Below are positions 18,051 through 27,259 of a stretch of DNA of 64,000 nucleotides, in pieces (within the stretch, counting starts at the first letter, position 1; every line of letters starts with the position of its first letter). The notes beneath the pieces are model-generated. The model was not told the DNA's origin and searched no databases. It worked only from the letters and a program-made list of their open reading frames with translations. A program made the translations under genes and the position numbers. The DNA comes from Neoroseomonas marina. GTDB lineage: Bacteria; Pseudomonadota; Alphaproteobacteria; Acetobacterales; Acetobacteraceae. Location: contig NZ_JABBKX010000002.1 of assembly GCF_012927745.1 (NCBI RefSeq), positions 597,999 to 661,998 on the forward strand, given 5' to 3'.

Positions 18051-21000
18051 ATGACCGAGACCCCCCGCCAGCGCGCCGAACACGCCCAGTCCCGCGCCTC
18101 CGATCCCGCCGCCTCGGCCTGGGTGGAGGCCTCGGCCGGGTCGGGAAAGACCAAGCTGCTGACCGACCGCGTGCTGCGCCTGCTGCTGGCGGGCGTGGAG
18201 CCGGGGCGGATCCTGTGCCTGACCTTCACCAAGGCCGCGGCGGCGGAGATGGCGACGCGGCTTGCCAAGGCGCTCGGCGCCTGGGCGACGGCGGAGGATG
18301 CGGTGCTGGCGGCGACGCTCGCGGGCCTGACCGGCCGGGCGCCGGGGCCGGAGGAACTGCGCGCCGCGCGGGCGCTGTTCGTCCGGGTGCTCGAGCAGCC
18401 GGGCGGGATGCGGATCTCGACCATCCATGCCTTCGCGCAGTCCCTGCTGCGCGCCTTCCCGCTGGAAGCCGGCCTCGCCCCGCAGTTCGCGGTGGTCGAG
18501 GACCAGGAGGCCAAGGCGATGCTGGCGCGCGAGCGCGAGGCGGTGCTGGCCGGCACGCCGGACCGGGAGGCGCTGACGCAACTCGCCCGCCTCACCCCGC
18601 CGGCGCGCTTCGCCGAGACGCTCGGCACGCTGTCCCATGCACGCACGCGGCTGCTTGCGGCGGTGGATGCGCGGCAGGGCCTGGCGGGGTTCGAGCGCGC
18701 CCTGGCGCGGGTTCTCGGCCTGCCGCCGGGGGTCGCGAGCGAGGGCGCGGTCCTGCGCGACGCCTGCGACTTCGACGCGACCGAGGTCGTGCGCGCGGCC
18801 GCCGGGCTGCGCGGGTCGGGCAATGCGAACGACCAGGAGCGCGGCACGGCCATCGCCGCTTGGCTCGCCCTCGACACCGACGCCCGCGTCGCACGCTGGG
18901 AGGAGTGGCGCTCGATCCTGCTGACCGACAAGAACGAGGTCCGCAAGCGCTTCGCCACCAAGCAGGCCGGCGCGAACGCCGCCTTCATCCAGGACACGCT
19001 GACCGCCGAAGGCGATCGCGTGCTGGACGCCGAAAACACCCGCTGCGCCGCGCGCGTCCTCGCCGCGACCATGGCGCTGCTCGCCATCGGCACGCCCGTG
19101 CTGCGCCGCTACGAGGCCGCGAAGGCGCGGGCGGGGATGCTCGACTATGACGACCTCATCGCCGGCGCCGAGCGCCTGCTGGACGACCCGGGCAGCGCGT
19201 GGGTGCTGTTCAAGCTCGATGGCGGCCTGGATCACGTCCTGCTGGACGAGGCGCAGGATTCCAACCCCGACCAATGGGGCATCGTCCGCGCCCTGACATC
19301 CGAGTTCTTCGCCGGCGAGGGCGCGCGCGAGAAGGGCCGCACCATTTTCGCCGTCGGCGACGTGAAGCAGTCGATCTACGGCTTCCAGGGCGCGGACGCC
19401 GCGGGCTTCGTCCGCGAACGCGCCCATTACGGCCAGGCGGTGCGCGAGGCGCAGCTCGACTTCCGCCCCGTCCCGCTCGACGTCTCCTTCCGCTCGACCG
19501 CGCCGGTCCTCGCCCTGGTCGACGCGGTCTTTGAGGCCGGCGCGGCGCGCGACGGCGTGGTGCCGGAAGGGGCCACGCTGCGTCACTACGCCGATCGCGC
19601 CGGTCAGGCCGGCAGCGTGGAGCTCTGGCCCCTGCTGCAGGTCGCGGAAGCCGAGGCCCCGCCCGCCTGGGCCCCGCCCGACCGGCCGGTGGATGGCGAG
19701 GGCGCGGCCCAGCGCCTCGCGACGCTGATCGCCGCGCGCATCCGCCACATGCTCGACCACGCGACGCTGCCCGCGCGCGTCGAGAAGGGCCGCGACCAGC
19801 CGAACGGCCGCCCGGTCCGCCCCGGCGACATCCTGGTGCTGGTCCGCGCCCGCGCCCGCGGCGGCTTCGTGGCATCCCTGGTGCGCGCGCTGAAGGACCT
19901 GCGGATCCCGGTCGGCGGCGTCGACCGCATGGTGCTCGCCGAGCAGATCGCGGTGCAGGATCTGCTGGCGCTCGCCGATGCGCTGCTGCTGCCCGATGAC
20001 GATCTCTCGCTCGCTACGCTGCTGAAGTCGCCGCTGGTCGGGCTCGACGAGGAGGAACTCTTCGCTCTCGCCCATGCGCGGGAAGGATCGCTCTGGTCGG
20101 CGCTTGCCGCGCATCGCGGCGCGGACAGCCGCTTCGGGCGCGTCGCGGACTGGCTCGCGCGGCTGATGGCCCAGGCCGACTACGCGACGCCGCATGCGCT
20201 GTACGCTGCCGTACTCGGCGCGCCCGGGCCGCTCGATCCGCGCGCGGGGCGGGCACGGATGCTCGCGCGCCTCGGCCCCGATGCGGCCGACCCGATGGAC
20301 GAATTCCTCGCCGCGGCGCTCGAGCATGAGCGTCGTCACCCGCCCTCGCTCCAGGCCTTCATCCACGGGCTGCGCCAGGGCGGCGCCGAGGTGAAGCGCG
20401 AGGCCGAAGGCGCGGGCGACGCCGTGCGCATCATGACCGTGCATGGCGCCAAGGGCCTGCAGGCGCCGATCGTCATCCTGCCCGACACCACCGGCGCGCC
20501 GCCCGACCGCACCACGCTGCGCTGGCTGGATGGCGACCTGCCGGCCTGGGCGCCGAAGCAGGAGGGCTTCGCCGCGCCGCCGCTGACCGCCCAGCGCCAG
20601 GCCGACCAGGCGCGGGAGGCGGCCGAGCAGCACCGCCTGCTCTACGTCGCCCTGACCCGCGCCGAGGACCGGCTGATCGTCTGCGGCTGGCAGGGCAAGC
20701 GCGCCGCGCCCGAGGGCTGCTGGTACCGCCTGGTCGAGGAAGGCTTCACCCGCCTGCCGGGCGTGGAGGACCTCCCCTTCGACGGCCCGCGCGAGCCCTT
20801 CGGCGAGGAGGCCCGCATCCGGCGCCTCGCCGCCCCGCAGACCGCCGAACCCAAGGCCGAGGACCCGCCGCGCGCACCCGGCACCGCCACGGCGCTGCCC
20901 GCCTGGGCCCGCATCCCGGCGCCGCAGGAAGCGCCCGAGGGCGCCGTCGCCCCGTCCGCCCTGCCAGGGGAGGAGGAGACGCCCTCCGCCCCGCCACGGC

Positions 21001-21515
21001 CGACCGACGATCCGCGCGGGCTGCGCTTCCGCCGCGGCCGGCTGGTGCATGCGCTGCTGCAGCATCTGCCCGACCACGATCCCGCGACGCGCGAGGATGT
21101 GGCGCGCCGCTTCCTCGCGCGTCCCGGCCACGGCCTCGATGCGGCGGAGCAGGAGGCGGTGCTCGCGGAAGTGCTGGCGCTGCTCGCCCAGCCCCTGGTC
21201 GCCGCGGCCCTCGGCCCCGGAAGTCTCGCCGAGGCGCCGCTCGCCGGCCGCGTGAACGGCCGCCTGATTGCCGGCCAGGTCGACCGGCTGCTGGTCGAAC
21301 CCGGCCGCGTGCTGGTGCTCGACTACAAGACCAACCGCCCGCCACCGGCCGAGGCCGCGCAGGTCGCGCCGCTCTACCTGCGGCAGATGGCCGCCTATCG
21401 CGCGCTGCTCCGGGCGGCCTTCCCCGGGCGCCAGGTCGATTGCGCGCTGGTGTGGACCTACGGCGCGCGGGTCATGGCGCTGCCCGACGCGATGCTGGAC
21501 CGCCACGCACCGTGA
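18051..21515 (+). CDS. addA: Double-strand break repair helicase AddA
   Basis: The 1154-residue product is an alphaproteobacterial AddA. An N-terminal UvrD-type helicase has Walker A EASAGSGKT at about 26-34, motif II LLDEAQDSN, a Gln-containing GDVKQSIYGFQGA and late motif VALTRAEDR. The C-terminal RecB-type nuclease contains GQVDRLLVEP and LVLDYKT, with the catalytic Asp and Lys. With AddB it resects broken ends for RecA loading. The usual upstream addB and downstream trxA are not here: ahcY lies divergent upstream and a convergent SDHAF4 gene lies downstream. addB must be elsewhere or missing. Confidence 0.95.
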   Translation: MTETPRQRAEHAQSRASDPAASAWVEASAGSGKTKLLTDRVLRLLLAGVEPGRILCLTFTKAAAAEMATRLAKALGAWATAEDAVLAATLAGLTGRAPGPEELRAARALFVRVLEQPGGMRISTIHAFAQSLLRAFPLEAGLAPQFAVVEDQEAKAMLAREREAVLAGTPDREALTQLARLTPPARFAETLGTLSHARTRLLAAVDARQGLAGFERALARVLGLPPGVASEGAVLRDACDFDATEVVRAAAGLRGSGNANDQERGTAIAAWLALDTDARVARWEEWRSILLTDKNEVRKRFATKQAGANAAFIQDTLTAEGDRVLDAENTRCAARVLAATMALLAIGTPVLRRYEAAKARAGMLDYDDLIAGAERLLDDPGSAWVLFKLDGGLDHVLLDEAQDSNPDQWGIVRALTSEFFAGEGAREKGRTIFAVGDVKQSIYGFQGADAAGFVRERAHYGQAVREAQLDFRPVPLDVSFRSTAPVLALVDAVFEAGAARDGVVPEGATLRHYADRAGQAGSVELWPLLQVAEAEAPPAWAPPDRPVDGEGAAQRLATLIAARIRHMLDHATLPARVEKGRDQPNGRPVRPGDILVLVRARARGGFVASLVRALKDLRIPVGGVDRMVLAEQIAVQDLLALADALLLPDDDLSLATLLKSPLVGLDEEELFALAHAREGSLWSALAAHRGADSRFGRVADWLARLMAQADYATPHALYAAVLGAPGPLDPRAGRARMLARLGPDAADPMDEFLAAALEHERRHPPSLQAFIHGLRQGGAEVKREAEGAGDAVRIMTVHGAKGLQAPIVILPDTTGAPPDRTTLRWLDGDLPAWAPKQEGFAAPPLTAQRQADQAREAAEQHRLLYVALTRAEDRLIVCGWQGKRAAPEGCWYRLVEEGFTRLPGVEDLPFDGPREPFGEEARIRRLAAPQTAEPKAEDPPRAPGTATALPAWARIPAPQEAPEGAVAPSALPGEEETPSAPPRPTDDPRGLRFRRGRLVHALLQHLPDHDPATREDVARRFLARPGHGLDAAEQEAVLAEVLALLAQPLVAAALGPGSLAEAPLAGRVNGRLIAGQVDRLLVEPGRVLVLDYKTNRPPPAEAAQVAPLYLRQMAAYRALLRAAFPGRQVDCALVWTYGARVMALPDAMLDRHAP

Positions 21516-21545
21516 CCGTCGGCCGGCCAGGGTTCCGGCGTCACC

Positions 21546-21707
21546 TCAGAAATCGCTGACGCGGCCCTTGCGTTCCCAATCACCGAACCGTGTCGGCTCG
21601 GGACCGGTGGGGCCGCCGATTTCCTTGGGCTTGGGCGGCGCTGCCGGCTTCGGTTCGGGTGCGACCTCGGCGGCGGGCACGGGATCGGGCTTCGTGGTAT
21701 CGGTCAT
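21546..21707 (-). CDS. DUF1674 protein, succinate dehydrogenase assembly factor 4-like
   Basis: This 53-residue protein has a Pro/Ala/Lys-rich N-terminus and the family signature EIGGPTGPEPTRFGDWERKG followed by RVSDF. Mitochondrial SDHAF4 binds the free flavinylated SdhA subunit and helps it join SdhB; the bacterial DUF1674 proteins are the presumed ancestors. ATG 21707 is chosen; an upstream ATG at 21746 would add a poorly conserved 13 residues. It is divergent from htpX and convergent with addA. No sdh genes are nearby. Confidence 0.9.
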   Translation of the reverse strand: MTDTTKPDPVPAAEVAPEPKPAAPPKPKEIGGPTGPEPTRFGDWERKGRVSDF

Positions 21708-21738
21708 GGCACCGGAGATGTAGGCGCTCCGGCGGAGG

Positions 21739-22671
21739 ATGCACATGGGCGGCTATCTGCGCACGGTCGTGCTGCTCGCGGCGATGACGGCGCTCTTCGG
21801 CGGGCTCGGCCTCGCCATCGCGGGGCAGCAGGGGATGATCCTCGCGCTGCTCTTCGCGGGGGCGATGAACCTGTTCGCCTGGTGGAACAGCGACCGGATC
21901 GTCCTGCGCATGCAGAACGCGCAGCCGATCGGGCCGCACGACGCGCCGCGGCTGTACCAGATGACGGCGGAGCTGGCGCAACGCGCGGACCTGCCGATGC
22001 CCGCGCTCTACGTGATCCACGAGGAACAGCCCAACGCCTTCGCCACCGGCCGCAGCCCGTCCAGCGCGGCGGTGGCGGTGAATACGGGCCTGCTGGACCT
22101 GATGCCGGAACGGGAGGTCGCGGGCGTCATCGCCCATGAGCTCGCCCACATCCGCAACCGCGACACGCTCATCATGACGGTCACGGCGACGGTCGCGGGC
22201 GCCATCTCGATGCTCGCGAATTTCGGCATGATCTTCGGCGGCGCCAATCGCGACCGGAACCAGAGCCCCTTCGGCCCGATCGCGCTGATCCTGATGCTGA
22301 TCCTCGCCCCGCTCGCCGCCGCCGTGGTGCAGATGGCGATCAGCCGGTCGCGCGAATACGAGGCCGATCGCGTGGGTGCGGAGATCTCCGGCGACCCGCT
22401 CGCGCTCGCCTCGGCGCTCGAGCACCTCGAGGGCTATGCCCACCGGATCCAGAACTACGGCGCCGAGGCGAACCCCGCCGCGGCGCACATGTTCATCGTC
22501 AACCCGCTGTCGGGCGCGCGGATGGACAACCTCTTCTCGACGCATCCGCGCACCGAGAACCGCGTCGCGGCGCTGCGGCAGCTCGCTGCCAGCATGGGCG
22601 CGCCCGCCGCTCCGTCCGCCGCGCCCGGTCCCTGGGGCGCCGGCGGCACCCGCAAGAACCCCTGGGGGTGA
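21739..22671 (+). CDS. htpX: Membrane-bound zinc metalloprotease HtpX
   Basis: The 310-residue product has two N-terminal membrane helices (residues about 5-45), the zinc motif HELAH in [13 protein letters not shown], two further helices, and the downstream glutamate ligand in YEADRVGAE. HtpX degrades misfolded inner-membrane proteins alongside FtsH. An alternative start is the ATG two codons later (21745). The Ala/Pro/Gly-rich C-terminal tail ending NPWG is typical of alphaproteobacterial HtpX. Confidence 0.95.
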   Translation: MHMGGYLRTVVLLAAMTALFGGLGLAIAGQQGMILALLFAGAMNLFAWWNSDRIVLRMQNAQPIGPHDAPRLYQMTAELAQRADLPMPALYVIHEEQPNAFATGRSPSSAAVAVNTGLLDLMPEREVAGVIAHELAHIRNRDTLIMTVTATVAGAISMLANFGMIFGGANRDRNQSPFGPIALILMLILAPLAAAVVQMAISRSREYEADRVGAEISGDPLALASALEHLEGYAHRIQNYGAEANPAAAHMFIVNPLSGARMDNLFSTHPRTENRVAALRQLAASMGAPAAPSAAPGPWGAGGTRKNPWG

Positions 22672-22674
22672 CGG

Positions 22675-22722
22675 GTTCCGAGGGCCTTCCGGCGGGGTGG
22701 CCTGGAGGTGCGGCGCCCCTCG
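22675..22722. repeat. Degenerate double-hairpin repeat
   Basis: This stretch between convergent htpX and the phosphatase gene carries the same opening as the repeat at 40-95 (GGGTTCC then AGGGCCTT). Its second stem GAGGTGC...GCCCCTC has one mismatch. It appears to be a decayed member of the two-stem repeat family. Confidence 0.4.
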
Positions 22723-22740
22723 GACCGCACGTTCGCCCGC

Positions 22741-23298
22741 TCAGTGATGCTTCCACGGCACTGTCTCCGGCGCCGGTCCGTTCGGATCGACCCGCAGGAT
22801 CTGGCCGTTCGCCACGCTCAGCCCCGTGAGCGCCATGATGAACCCCCAATGGGTCACCACCAGCGTGTGCGCCCAGTCGTCGAGGGCGGCCATCTCGGCG
22901 CGGAACAGCGCGGCGCGGCCTTCGACATGGGCGGCGGGTTCCTCCTCGGGCGGCCACCAGACCTCCTCGAGATGCGTGAAGTCCACCTCGGGGAAGTGCC
23001 GCGCCAGGTTGGTCCGGGCGCTGCCGATGTCGCAGGTGAAGGCGTAGCGCTCCCGCACCACCGGGGTGACGGTCAGCGGCAGGCCCAGCCGCTTCGCCGT
23101 CGGCAGGGCGGTCTGGATCGCCCGGCGGTAAGGGGAGACGAGGATGCGCCGGATGCCTTCCCGCGCCAGCGCCTCGGCCGCTTCCTCGGCCTGCTGGTGG
23201 CCCAGCGGGGTCAGGACCGGGTCGATGATGCCCGGATCCTGGCGCAACTGGCTGAAGAGCAGGTTGAACTCGCTCTGTCCGTGGCGGAGCAGGATCAT
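22741..23298 (-). CDS. Histidine phosphatase family protein
   Basis: The 185-residue product has the phosphatase/mutase signature LLRHGQSEFN at its N-terminus, where the His is phosphorylated during catalysis. It also has SPYRRAIQTA with the conserved Arg and a late THWG motif with the second His. It is about the size of a minimal phosphoglycerate-mutase-like phosphatase. The substrate cannot be told from sequence. ATG 23298 begins directly at MILLRHG, leaving no room for a signal peptide, so it is cytoplasmic. Confidence 0.9.
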   Translation of the reverse strand: MILLRHGQSEFNLLFSQLRQDPGIIDPVLTPLGHQQAEEAAEALAREGIRRILVSPYRRAIQTALPTAKRLGLPLTVTPVVRERYAFTCDIGSARTNLARHFPEVDFTHLEEVWWPPEEEPAAHVEGRAALFRAEMAALDDWAHTLVVTHWGFIMALTGLSVANGQILRVDPNGPAPETVPWKHH

Positions 23299-23421
23299 GG
23301 CGCAGGGTTCCTTGGCACCTCGCCGGGGTAGCGGGCGCCGCGTCGCGCGGCAACATGTCCCCCGCTTCATGTTGCGGGCGCGCCCGCGCCCCCCTAAGTG
23401 AGGAGGCCTGAGGAGAGTGAG

Positions 23422-24078
23422 ATGAGCAGCGGCCTGCCGATCGACCTGATCCTGTTCGCGATGGTGGCGGCCTTCCTGGTGCTGCGGCTGCGCAGCGTGC
23501 TGGGCCGCCGCACCGGCTTCGAGAGGCCGCCGCAGGGCGAGCCGGCCGCAGGCGCCGGTCCCGCGCCGCGGGAGGCCGTCGCGCCCCCGCCGGCGGCGGT
23601 GGCCACGCGCGGCGTGCCCGATCCCCGTTCGCCCGCCGGCCAGGGGCTCGGCCGCATCCGGCTGGCCGATTCCACCTTCGACCCGGGGGCCTTCCTGGGC
23701 GGGGCGGAGGGCGCCTTCCGGATGATCGTGCAGGCCTTCGCGTCGGGCGACCGCAACACGCTGCGCGACCTGCTGGCCCCGGACGCCTTCGCCGGCTTCG
23801 ACCAGGCCATCACCGCCAGGGAGACGGCCGGCGCCACCCAGCGCACCGAGATCCGTGCCATCCATGAGATGGCGATCGAGGCGGCCGAGCTGCGGGGCAC
23901 CGTGGCCGACATCACCGTGCGGATCGTGTCCGACCAGGTGAACGTGACCACCGCGGCGGACGGATCCATCAGCGCCGGCGCCGAGGCTGTGACCGAGATC
24001 ACCGACCTGTGGACCTTCCAGCGCGATCTTTCGGTTTCCGATCCCACCTGGAAACTCGTGGGAACCCGTCCCGCCTAA
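23422..24078 (+). CDS. Tim44/TimA-domain membrane-anchored protein
   Basis: The 218-residue product starts with one membrane helix (PIDLILFAMVAAFLVLRLR), then a basic, Pro/Ala-rich linker, then a Tim44-like domain from about residue 85 (FLGGAEGAFRMIVQAFASGD, and a C-terminal WTFQRDL). Mitochondrial Tim44 recruits Hsp70 to the import channel; the bacterial homologues are membrane proteins of uncertain role. ATG 23422 follows GAGGAGAG. It is directly upstream of mltA (79 bp), a conserved alphaproteobacterial pair. Confidence 0.9.
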   Translation: MSSGLPIDLILFAMVAAFLVLRLRSVLGRRTGFERPPQGEPAAGAGPAPREAVAPPPAAVATRGVPDPRSPAGQGLGRIRLADSTFDPGAFLGGAEGAFRMIVQAFASGDRNTLRDLLAPDAFAGFDQAITARETAGATQRTEIRAIHEMAIEAAELRGTVADITVRIVSDQVNVTTAADGSISAGAEAVTEITDLWTFQRDLSVSDPTWKLVGTRPA

Positions 24079-24157
24079 GCCCCGGGCCGGGGCGCCCGAT
24101 CCTCCAGCAGCCCCCGGAGGGTCGCGGCGCCGGCGGGGCTGAGGTATATCGCCACCC

Positions 24158-25483
24158 ATGTCGAGGGTCCTGGCCTTCGGCCGCGCGGTCATCGCGGCGG
24201 CCCTTGCCGTGTCCTGCGCGGCCGCGATGCGGCCGGCCGCGGCTCAGCACGGCGGCCCGTCCCCCGATCCCGAACCGGCGCCCCAGGAACAGGCCGGCCC
24301 GCCCGCACCGCCGCCGCTGCGTCCCGTTTCCTTCGAGGACCTCCCTGGCTGGCCGTCGGACGCCCACGCCGAGATCCTGCCGGTGCTCCAGGCAAGCTGT
24401 GCCGCCCTGCGCCCGATGCGCCCCGAGGCGCCGCTGGGCGGTGCGGGGGAAGCCGCGCTCAGGGCCGGTACCGCCGCTGCCTGGACCAACGCCTGCAGCG
24501 AGTTGCGGCTGCTGGAGCGCGCGTTGCCGCGGCCGCCCCGCCAGGGCCAGGGCCGCGCCCATGAACGGCGCGTGGCGGCCTGGCTCGCGGCCAGGAACCT
24601 TGCGGTGCGCGACTTCATCGAGGCGCGGTTCGAGGCCTTCTCGACCGGCCCGGGGATCATGACCGGCTACTACGAGCCGATCCTCCGTGGGGCGCTCGAG
24701 CCGGACGAGGTCTTCCGCACCCCGCTGCACGCCCGCCCGCCCGAGCTGATCGAGGCGCCGGTGAACGGCAACCCGCTGCGGCGTCGCTACGGCGTGCTGC
24801 GCGACGGGCGGATGGAGCCCTTCTTCGACCGCGCGGCGATCGACGGCGGCGCGCTGGCGGGACGCGGGCTCGAACTGGTCTGGGTGGACGACCCGACCGA
24901 TGCCTTCTTCCTGCACATCCAGGGCTCGGGGCGCGTCATCCTGCCGAACGGGGAGATGCTGCGCGTCGGCTATGCCGGGCAGAACGGGCGGTCCTATGTC
25001 TCGATCGGGCGGGTGCTGATCGACCGCGGCGACATCGCGCGCGACCAGATGTCGATGCAGTCGCTGCGCGCCTGGCTCGGCATGGCGGGCTACGACCGCG
25101 CGATCGAGGTGTTCCGCGCCAACCCGTCCTACATCTTCTTCCGCTTCGTGGACGGGCTCACGCCGGACCAGGGGCCGATCGGCGCCATGGGCGTCCCGCT
25201 GACGCCGCAACGCAGCGTCGCGGTGGACCGCGCCTTCATCCCGCTCGGCCTGCCGATGTGGGTGCAGGTGCGGGATCCGGGCGCGCGGCGGGACACGCCG
25301 CCGGAAGGGCGGCTGGTGGTCGCGCAGGACACCGGGGGTGCGATCCGCGGCCCCGCGCGGACCGACTTCTTCTGGGGCTGGGGCCAGGAGGCGGGCGAGC
25401 GCGCCGGCCGGATGCGCGAGGAGAACGAGGTCTTCCTGCTGCTGCCCCGCACCGCGCCGGTCAGCACGGCCGAGGCGCGGTGA
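24158..25483 (+). CDS. mltA: Membrane-bound lytic murein transglycosylase A
   Basis: The 441-residue product has a signal peptide (VIAAALAVSCAAAMRPAAAQ). A Cys lies in the signal region but without a convincing lipobox. The MltA domain contains TGYYEPILRG and the 3D domain near the C-terminus, with VAQDTGGAI holding the catalytic Asp. It cleaves peptidoglycan between MurNAc and GlcNAc, leaving 1,6-anhydro ends, during wall turnover. It follows the Tim44 gene and probably shares its transcript. The smr gene that often follows in alphaproteobacteria is replaced here by the catabolic cluster. Confidence 0.95.
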   Translation: MSRVLAFGRAVIAAALAVSCAAAMRPAAAQHGGPSPDPEPAPQEQAGPPAPPPLRPVSFEDLPGWPSDAHAEILPVLQASCAALRPMRPEAPLGGAGEAALRAGTAAAWTNACSELRLLERALPRPPRQGQGRAHERRVAAWLAARNLAVRDFIEARFEAFSTGPGIMTGYYEPILRGALEPDEVFRTPLHARPPELIEAPVNGNPLRRRYGVLRDGRMEPFFDRAAIDGGALAGRGLELVWVDDPTDAFFLHIQGSGRVILPNGEMLRVGYAGQNGRSYVSIGRVLIDRGDIARDQMSMQSLRAWLGMAGYDRAIEVFRANPSYIFFRFVDGLTPDQGPIGAMGVPLTPQRSVAVDRAFIPLGLPMWVQVRDPGARRDTPPEGRLVVAQDTGGAIRGPARTDFFWGWGQEAGERAGRMREENEVFLLLPRTAPVSTAEAR

Positions 25484-25544
25484 CCGGCCCCTGATGGACA
25501 GCCCCCGGCCCGGGGGGCGAACATGCGCCGCGGGAGGAACCGCC

Positions 25545-26570
25545 GTGCCGCATCTGCCGTCAAACATCACCGACGAGGAAGCACTCGAGGAGGTGCTGTC
25601 GCGCCCCGATCCCGCGCTGGTCGCGGACCTCGCTGCCGCGCCGGGGGACATCCTGGTGCTCGGCGCGGCGGGGAAGATGGGCCCGACGCTGTGCCGCCAG
25701 GCGAAGCGCGCCGATCCGTCCCGCCGCGTCATCGCGGTGGCCCGCTGGTCCGAGGAAGGGCTGCGCGCGCGGATGGAATCCTGGGGCATCGAGTGCCTGG
25801 CGGCGGACCTCACCGACCGCGCCGCGCTCGCCGCCCTGCCGGATGCGCCCAATGTCGTCTTCATGGCCGCGCGCAAGTTCGGGTCCACCGGCAACGAGCC
25901 GCTGACCTGGGCGATGAACGTGCTGCTGCCGGCGATGGTCGCCGAACGCTGGGCGGGGTCGCGCATCGTCTTCTTCTCGACCGGCAACGTGCTGCCGCTG
26001 GTCCCGGTCCTCTCGGGCGGCGCGTCCGAGGACACCGCACCGGCGCCGGTCGGCGACTATGCAGCGTCCTGCCTCGGCCGCGAGCGGGTGTTCCAGCACG
26101 CGGCGGCCACGCGCGGGACGCCCTGCTTCGGCATCCGGCTGAACTATGCGATCGACCTGCGCTACGGCGTGCTGCACGACGTCGCCAGCAAGGTGCTGGG
26201 CGGCACGCCGGTGCCGGTCGCGATGGGACATGCCAACGTGATCTGGCAGGGCGACGCCAATGCCTGGACGCTCCGCGCCCTCGCCCGCGCGAATGCCTCC
26301 TGCCCGATCCTCAACGTGACGGGACCGGAGACCGTCTCGATCCGTTGGGTCGCGCAGGAATTCGCCCGCCGCTTCGGCAAGGAGGTCGCCTTCACGGGCA
26401 CCGAGGCGCCGGACGCGCTGCTGTCCAACGCGGCGCGCGCCTTCGCGACCTTCGGCTACCCGTCCGTGTCGCTGGCCTGGATGCTCGACCGGGTGGCGGA
26501 ATGGGTGGCGCAGGGTGGGCGGTCGCTCGGCAAGGCGACCAAGTTCGAAGTGCGGGACGGCAGGTTCTGA
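25545..26570 (+). CDS. NAD(P)-dependent epimerase/dehydratase family protein
   Basis: The 341-residue product has an extended-SDR Rossmann fold, with the nucleotide loop VLGAAGKMGPTL near residue 37. A Ser/Thr-rich strand (VFFSTGNVLPL) follows where the catalytic triad's Ser/Thr lies. The usual YxxxK is not clear: YAASCLGRE takes its place, with Tyr but no Lys four residues on, so catalysis may be altered. GTG 25545 is chosen because GGGAGG lies seven bases upstream. It is followed without a gap by the TetR gene (TGATG overlap) and opens the 25.5-32.9 kb catabolic cluster. Confidence 0.8.
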   Translation: MPHLPSNITDEEALEEVLSRPDPALVADLAAAPGDILVLGAAGKMGPTLCRQAKRADPSRRVIAVARWSEEGLRARMESWGIECLAADLTDRAALAALPDAPNVVFMAARKFGSTGNEPLTWAMNVLLPAMVAERWAGSRIVFFSTGNVLPLVPVLSGGASEDTAPAPVGDYAASCLGRERVFQHAAATRGTPCFGIRLNYAIDLRYGVLHDVASKVLGGTPVPVAMGHANVIWQGDANAWTLRALARANASCPILNVTGPETVSIRWVAQEFARRFGKEVAFTGTEAPDALLSNAARAFATFGYPSVSLAWMLDRVAEWVAQGGRSLGKATKFEVRDGRF

Positions 26571-27205
26571 TGGAGGGCTCGCGCCCGCTCTCGCCCCGCG
26601 CGGCCGCGACGCGCCAGCGCATCCTGGATGCAGCGTTGGCGGAATTCGCCATGAACGGCCTGGCCGGCGCGCGGGTGGATGAGATCGCGGCGCGGTCGGG
26701 TGCCAACAAGCGCATGCTCTATGCGCATTTCGGCTCGAAGGAGGAGCTCTGGCTGATCGTGCTGGAGCGCGCCTATGCCGCCAAGCGCGCGGAGGAACAC
26801 GCGCTCGAGGTCGAGCATCTGCCGCCGGCGGAGGCGATGGCGCGGCTTGCGCGCTTCAACCTGCGCTACACGGCGGCGCATCCCGAGTTCGTCGCGCTGC
26901 TGAACCAGGAGAACATCCACCGCGCGGCCTACCTCAAGCGCAGCGCGGAGGTGCCGGCGCTGTATTCCCCGCTGCTCGACAGCCTGCGCGCGGTGCTGAA
27001 GCGCGGGGAGGAGGCGGGGGTGTTCCGCCGCGACGTCGATCCGCTGCAACTCTACGTGACCATGCTCGGGCTGGGGCATTTCTGGGTCGCGAACCGGCAC
27101 ACGCTGTCCACCATCTTCGGCGAGGACCTGGGCACCGAGGCCGCGCTCGAGGCGCGGGAGCGGCATGTGGTCGAGGTGGTGCTGGGCTATCTGCGCCCGG
27201 CTTGA
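26570..27205 (+). CDS. TetR family transcriptional regulator
   Basis: The 211-residue product has an N-terminal TetR DNA-binding domain: TRQRILDAALAEFAMNG, then VDEIAARSGANKRMLYAHFG as the helix-turn-helix, residues about 15-60. A helical ligand-binding domain follows (with YLGYLRP-like ending). It overlaps the epimerase stop by one base. Fifty-four bases downstream begins the DHDPS-like gene, with an inverted repeat in between that may be its operator. It most likely represses the downstream operon until the pathway substrate is present. Confidence 0.9.
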   Translation: MEGSRPLSPRAAATRQRILDAALAEFAMNGLAGARVDEIAARSGANKRMLYAHFGSKEELWLIVLERAYAAKRAEEHALEVEHLPPAEAMARLARFNLRYTAAHPEFVALLNQENIHRAAYLKRSAEVPALYSPLLDSLRAVLKRGEEAGVFRRDVDPLQLYVTMLGLGHFWVANRHTLSTIFGEDLGTEAALEARERHVVEVVLGYLRPA

Positions 27206-27227
27206 CCGCGGCGACCCACCCCCTTAA

Positions 27228-27243
27228 GTAACCAGGCAGTTAC
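27228..27243. promoter_or_regulatory. Inverted repeat, candidate TetR operator
   Basis: GTAAC and GTTAC form a 5-bp inverted repeat with a 6-bp spacer (GTAACCAGGCAGTTAC, 16 bp), in a locally AT-rich patch between the TetR gene and the next gene's ribosome site. The spacing and size fit TetR-family dimers. No experimental support. Confidence 0.45.
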
Positions 27244-27259
27244 CGCAAGGGAGGGAAGC

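Noticed and set aside
18003..21506. 1167-residue open frame opposite addA
   Set aside because: Composition is Arg/Ala/Gly-rich with no domain; it is a shadow of the addA reading frame.
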